Program-made: the position numbers and the translations under genes | Shown: piece after piece, positions 14,899-16,227 of the stretch | How positions within the stretch are numbered: the stretch's first letter is position 1 | Layout: every line of letters starts with the position of its first letter | Source: an uncultured Oscillospiraceae bacterium | GTDB lineage: Bacteria; Bacillota; Clostridia; Oscillospirales; Acutalibacteraceae | Assembly: GCA_902461995.1 (NCBI GenBank) | Contig: CABQAA010000009.1 | Coordinates: 1-16,227, forward strand | Length of the DNA stretch: 16,227 bases | Direction: 5' to 3' | The notes under the pieces: model-generated | The model's input: the letters and a program-made list of their open reading frames with translations, nothing else | The model's database searches: none | What the model was told of the DNA's origin: nothing

Positions 14899-16227
14899 AT
14901 GAGCAAAACCAGCAAATGGCTATGCATCGGAATGTCCCTGCTGATCGTCCTGTGCAGCGTTCCCCTGTTCCTGGCTTCCGCGTCCGACGGATTTGAAACC
15001 AATCTCGGTACTCAGTGGTATAACAGGGGCACCTGGACCGACGGCGCTACCGGTAAAGTCCTGACGGCTAAAAGCGGCGACTGGGGCCGCACCTTCGCTA
15101 CCGGTACCGTCCTCCCCAACGAGGATTTCGTCGCCGAGTTAGAGGTGAGCGGTTACTCCGGCGCCGATGCCCAGCTCTATCTGGAATTCGGCATCAAAGA
15201 CGTCGAAAATCCGCTCACCAATGCAGCCGGCATGTCTCAGGCCCGTATTCAGGAGCTGCAAAAGCCCGAATCCGCCAACAATGTCTGCCTGTACGCTTTC
15301 GATCCCGCCACCAATAAATGGGTTCGGAAATCCGCATGGAAAGCGTTCCCGGCCGCTGCCGATAAAAGCGCTTTCACACTCAAGGTGGAGTTGACTGCGG
15401 CCACTAAAAACGTCAAGATCTATATCGACAACACCCTGGTGACGGAAGGTACGCTGGACAATTATGACGGCGGCTGCCTCGGCATCACGACCTATAAAGC
15501 CGATCTCAATGTCACGGTGAAGAAGTTCACCGTCACCGCCGCGAGCCTCACGCCTTCTTCCCCGGATTCCAGCGCCGCTTCGGAATCGAGTACTCCTTCG
15601 GACTCCAGCACTCCATCCGATTCGAGCACCTCGAGCGGAAGCGAAGACGAAACGCCCGTGACGACCGATCTGCTCGAGAAAACCTGGACAGCCGGCTACG
15701 GCACCTGGGAGCAGGCGGGTGGCAAACTGAACCTGACGGCACCCGACAAGAACAAAAACTCCGGAATCTTCCTGCCCGGCACCTCCCTGGAAAACAAGGC
15801 CGTCACCGCGGAAATGAAGGTTTCCGGCTTCACCGGCCTGACCGCGGATATCACCAATCCCATGGTGAAACTGGTCTTCGGTCTGGGAGATACCGCTCCC
15901 ACTTCCGATCCGGCCGGGACCGGCATCTTCGATGTCCGGATCCAGGGCGGCAAAGTGGCCGTCTATGAATGGAATGGAAGCAAAATGGCGGCCGCGACCG
16001 GCTCCTGGAAGGATGCCACCTATGGAGAGAGCTTCACCCTGAAGGTGGTCCGGGACGGCACCTCCGTCACCGTCTCCATCGACTCCACCGCCATCGGCAC
16101 CTGGACCATCGGCCGTTACAGCGACACCTACAAGGGCGGCACGCTCGGCATCGCCTCCTGGGGCGCCAAAGAGGGCCTGTCGGTTGAGAAAATGACGGTT
16201 ACGACGATGTCCTCCGGCAGCACCTCC
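14899..16227 (+). CDS. Secreted multidomain concanavalin/LamG-like protein (3'-truncated)
   Basis: A reading frame of 443 codons from ATG 14899 with no stop before the window end; the ribosome site is AGAAAGGAAG (14882-14891). The signal peptide 'WLCIGMSLLIVLCSVPLFLASAS' has a probable cleavage after 'ASA' (residue 28) and no lipobox, so it is secreted or anchored by a C-terminal part not seen. Domain 1 (about 30-215) ends 'GGCLGITTYKADLNVTVKKFTV'. A Ser-rich linker (217-250) follows. Domain 2 (about 255-438) ends 'GGTLGIASWGAKEGLSVEKMTV'. Both are beta-rich with an 'FTLKV' strand and a shared 'GGxLGI' ending, like the lipoprotein upstream. The final residues 'SSGSTS' suggest another linker and at least one more domain. 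Likely a surface glycan-binding or scaffold protein; an enzyme domain could lie beyond the window. Confidence 0.78.
   Translation, partial: MSKTSKWLCIGMSLLIVLCSVPLFLASASDGFETNLGTQWYNRGTWTDGATGKVLTAKSGDWGRTFATGTVLPNEDFVAELEVSGYSGADAQLYLEFGIKDVENPLTNAAGMSQARIQELQKPESANNVCLYAFDPATNKWVRKSAWKAFPAAADKSAFTLKVELTAATKNVKIYIDNTLVTEGTLDNYDGGCLGITTYKADLNVTVKKFTVTAASLTPSSPDSSAASESSTPSDSSTPSDSSTSSGSEDETPVTTDLLEKTWTAGYGTWEQAGGKLNLTAPDKNKNSGIFLPGTSLENKAVTAEMKVSGFTGLTADITNPMVKLVFGLGDTAPTSDPAGTGIFDVRIQGGKVAVYEWNGSKMAAATGSWKDATYGESFTLKVVRDGTSVTVSIDSTAIGTWTIGRYSDTYKGGTLGIASWGAKEGLSVEKMTVTTMSSGSTS
15565..15636 (+). repeat. Four 18-base repeats encoding a Ser-rich hexapeptide linker
   Basis: In-frame units encode DSSAAS, ESSTPS, DSSTPS and DSSTSS (residues 223-246 of the secreted protein). 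They form a flexible, acidic linker between its two beta-sandwich domains. Codons vary between units, so the repeat is old or held at protein level. Confidence 0.85.

Overview
The window reads as one strand of a Gram-positive, GC-rich anaerobe, most likely an uncultured member of the Clostridia (Oscillospirales-like). This rests on strong AGGAGG-type ribosome sites, TTG and ATG starts, lipobox signal peptides, strong G/C preference at third codon positions, and gene families shared with Firmicutes glycan-use clusters. The taxonomic call is inference. All twelve genes lie on the + strand, with gaps of at most about 53 bases or short overlaps. I see no convincing internal terminator, no regulator gene and no RNA gene, so the window looks like the middle of one long operon whose promoter and ends lie outside.

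Left block (1-5349): the C-terminal part of an extracellular solute-binding protein, a MalF-type and a MalG-type permease, then a large exported protein combining an NHL beta-propeller, a TPR-like stretch, a transmembrane helix and a Yip1-like membrane domain. Middle block (5403-9513): a DUF5696 lipoprotein translationally coupled to a second MalF/MalG-type permease pair. Neither pair has an ATPase here, which fits CUT1 sugar importers that borrow a shared MsiK/UgpC-type ATPase.

Right block (9558-16227): two probable cytoplasmic enzymes, a nucleoside-hydrolase family protein and a DapA/NanA-family Schiff-base lyase. They are followed by four exported proteins: two tandem paralogous lipoproteins with sialidase-like BNR propellers, a lipoprotein with a Thr-rich stalk and a concanavalin/LamG-like domain, and a secreted protein with two such domains joined by a Ser-rich linker. 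The last gene is open to the window end.

Working model (inference): surface propeller and concanavalin-like proteins bind or trim a complex glycan or glycoconjugate; the solute-binding protein and the DUF5696 lipoprotein feed products to the two permease pairs; the NHL/Yip1 protein is an accessory membrane partner; and the hydrolase and lyase process an imported N-glycoside and a 2-keto acid. The substrate cannot be read from the sequence. The most interesting points are the DUF5696 protein sitting where a second binding protein would be expected, the NHL-Yip1 fusion, the paired hydrolase and lyase with variant active-site loops, and a concanavalin-like module that appears to recur across several proteins of the operon.
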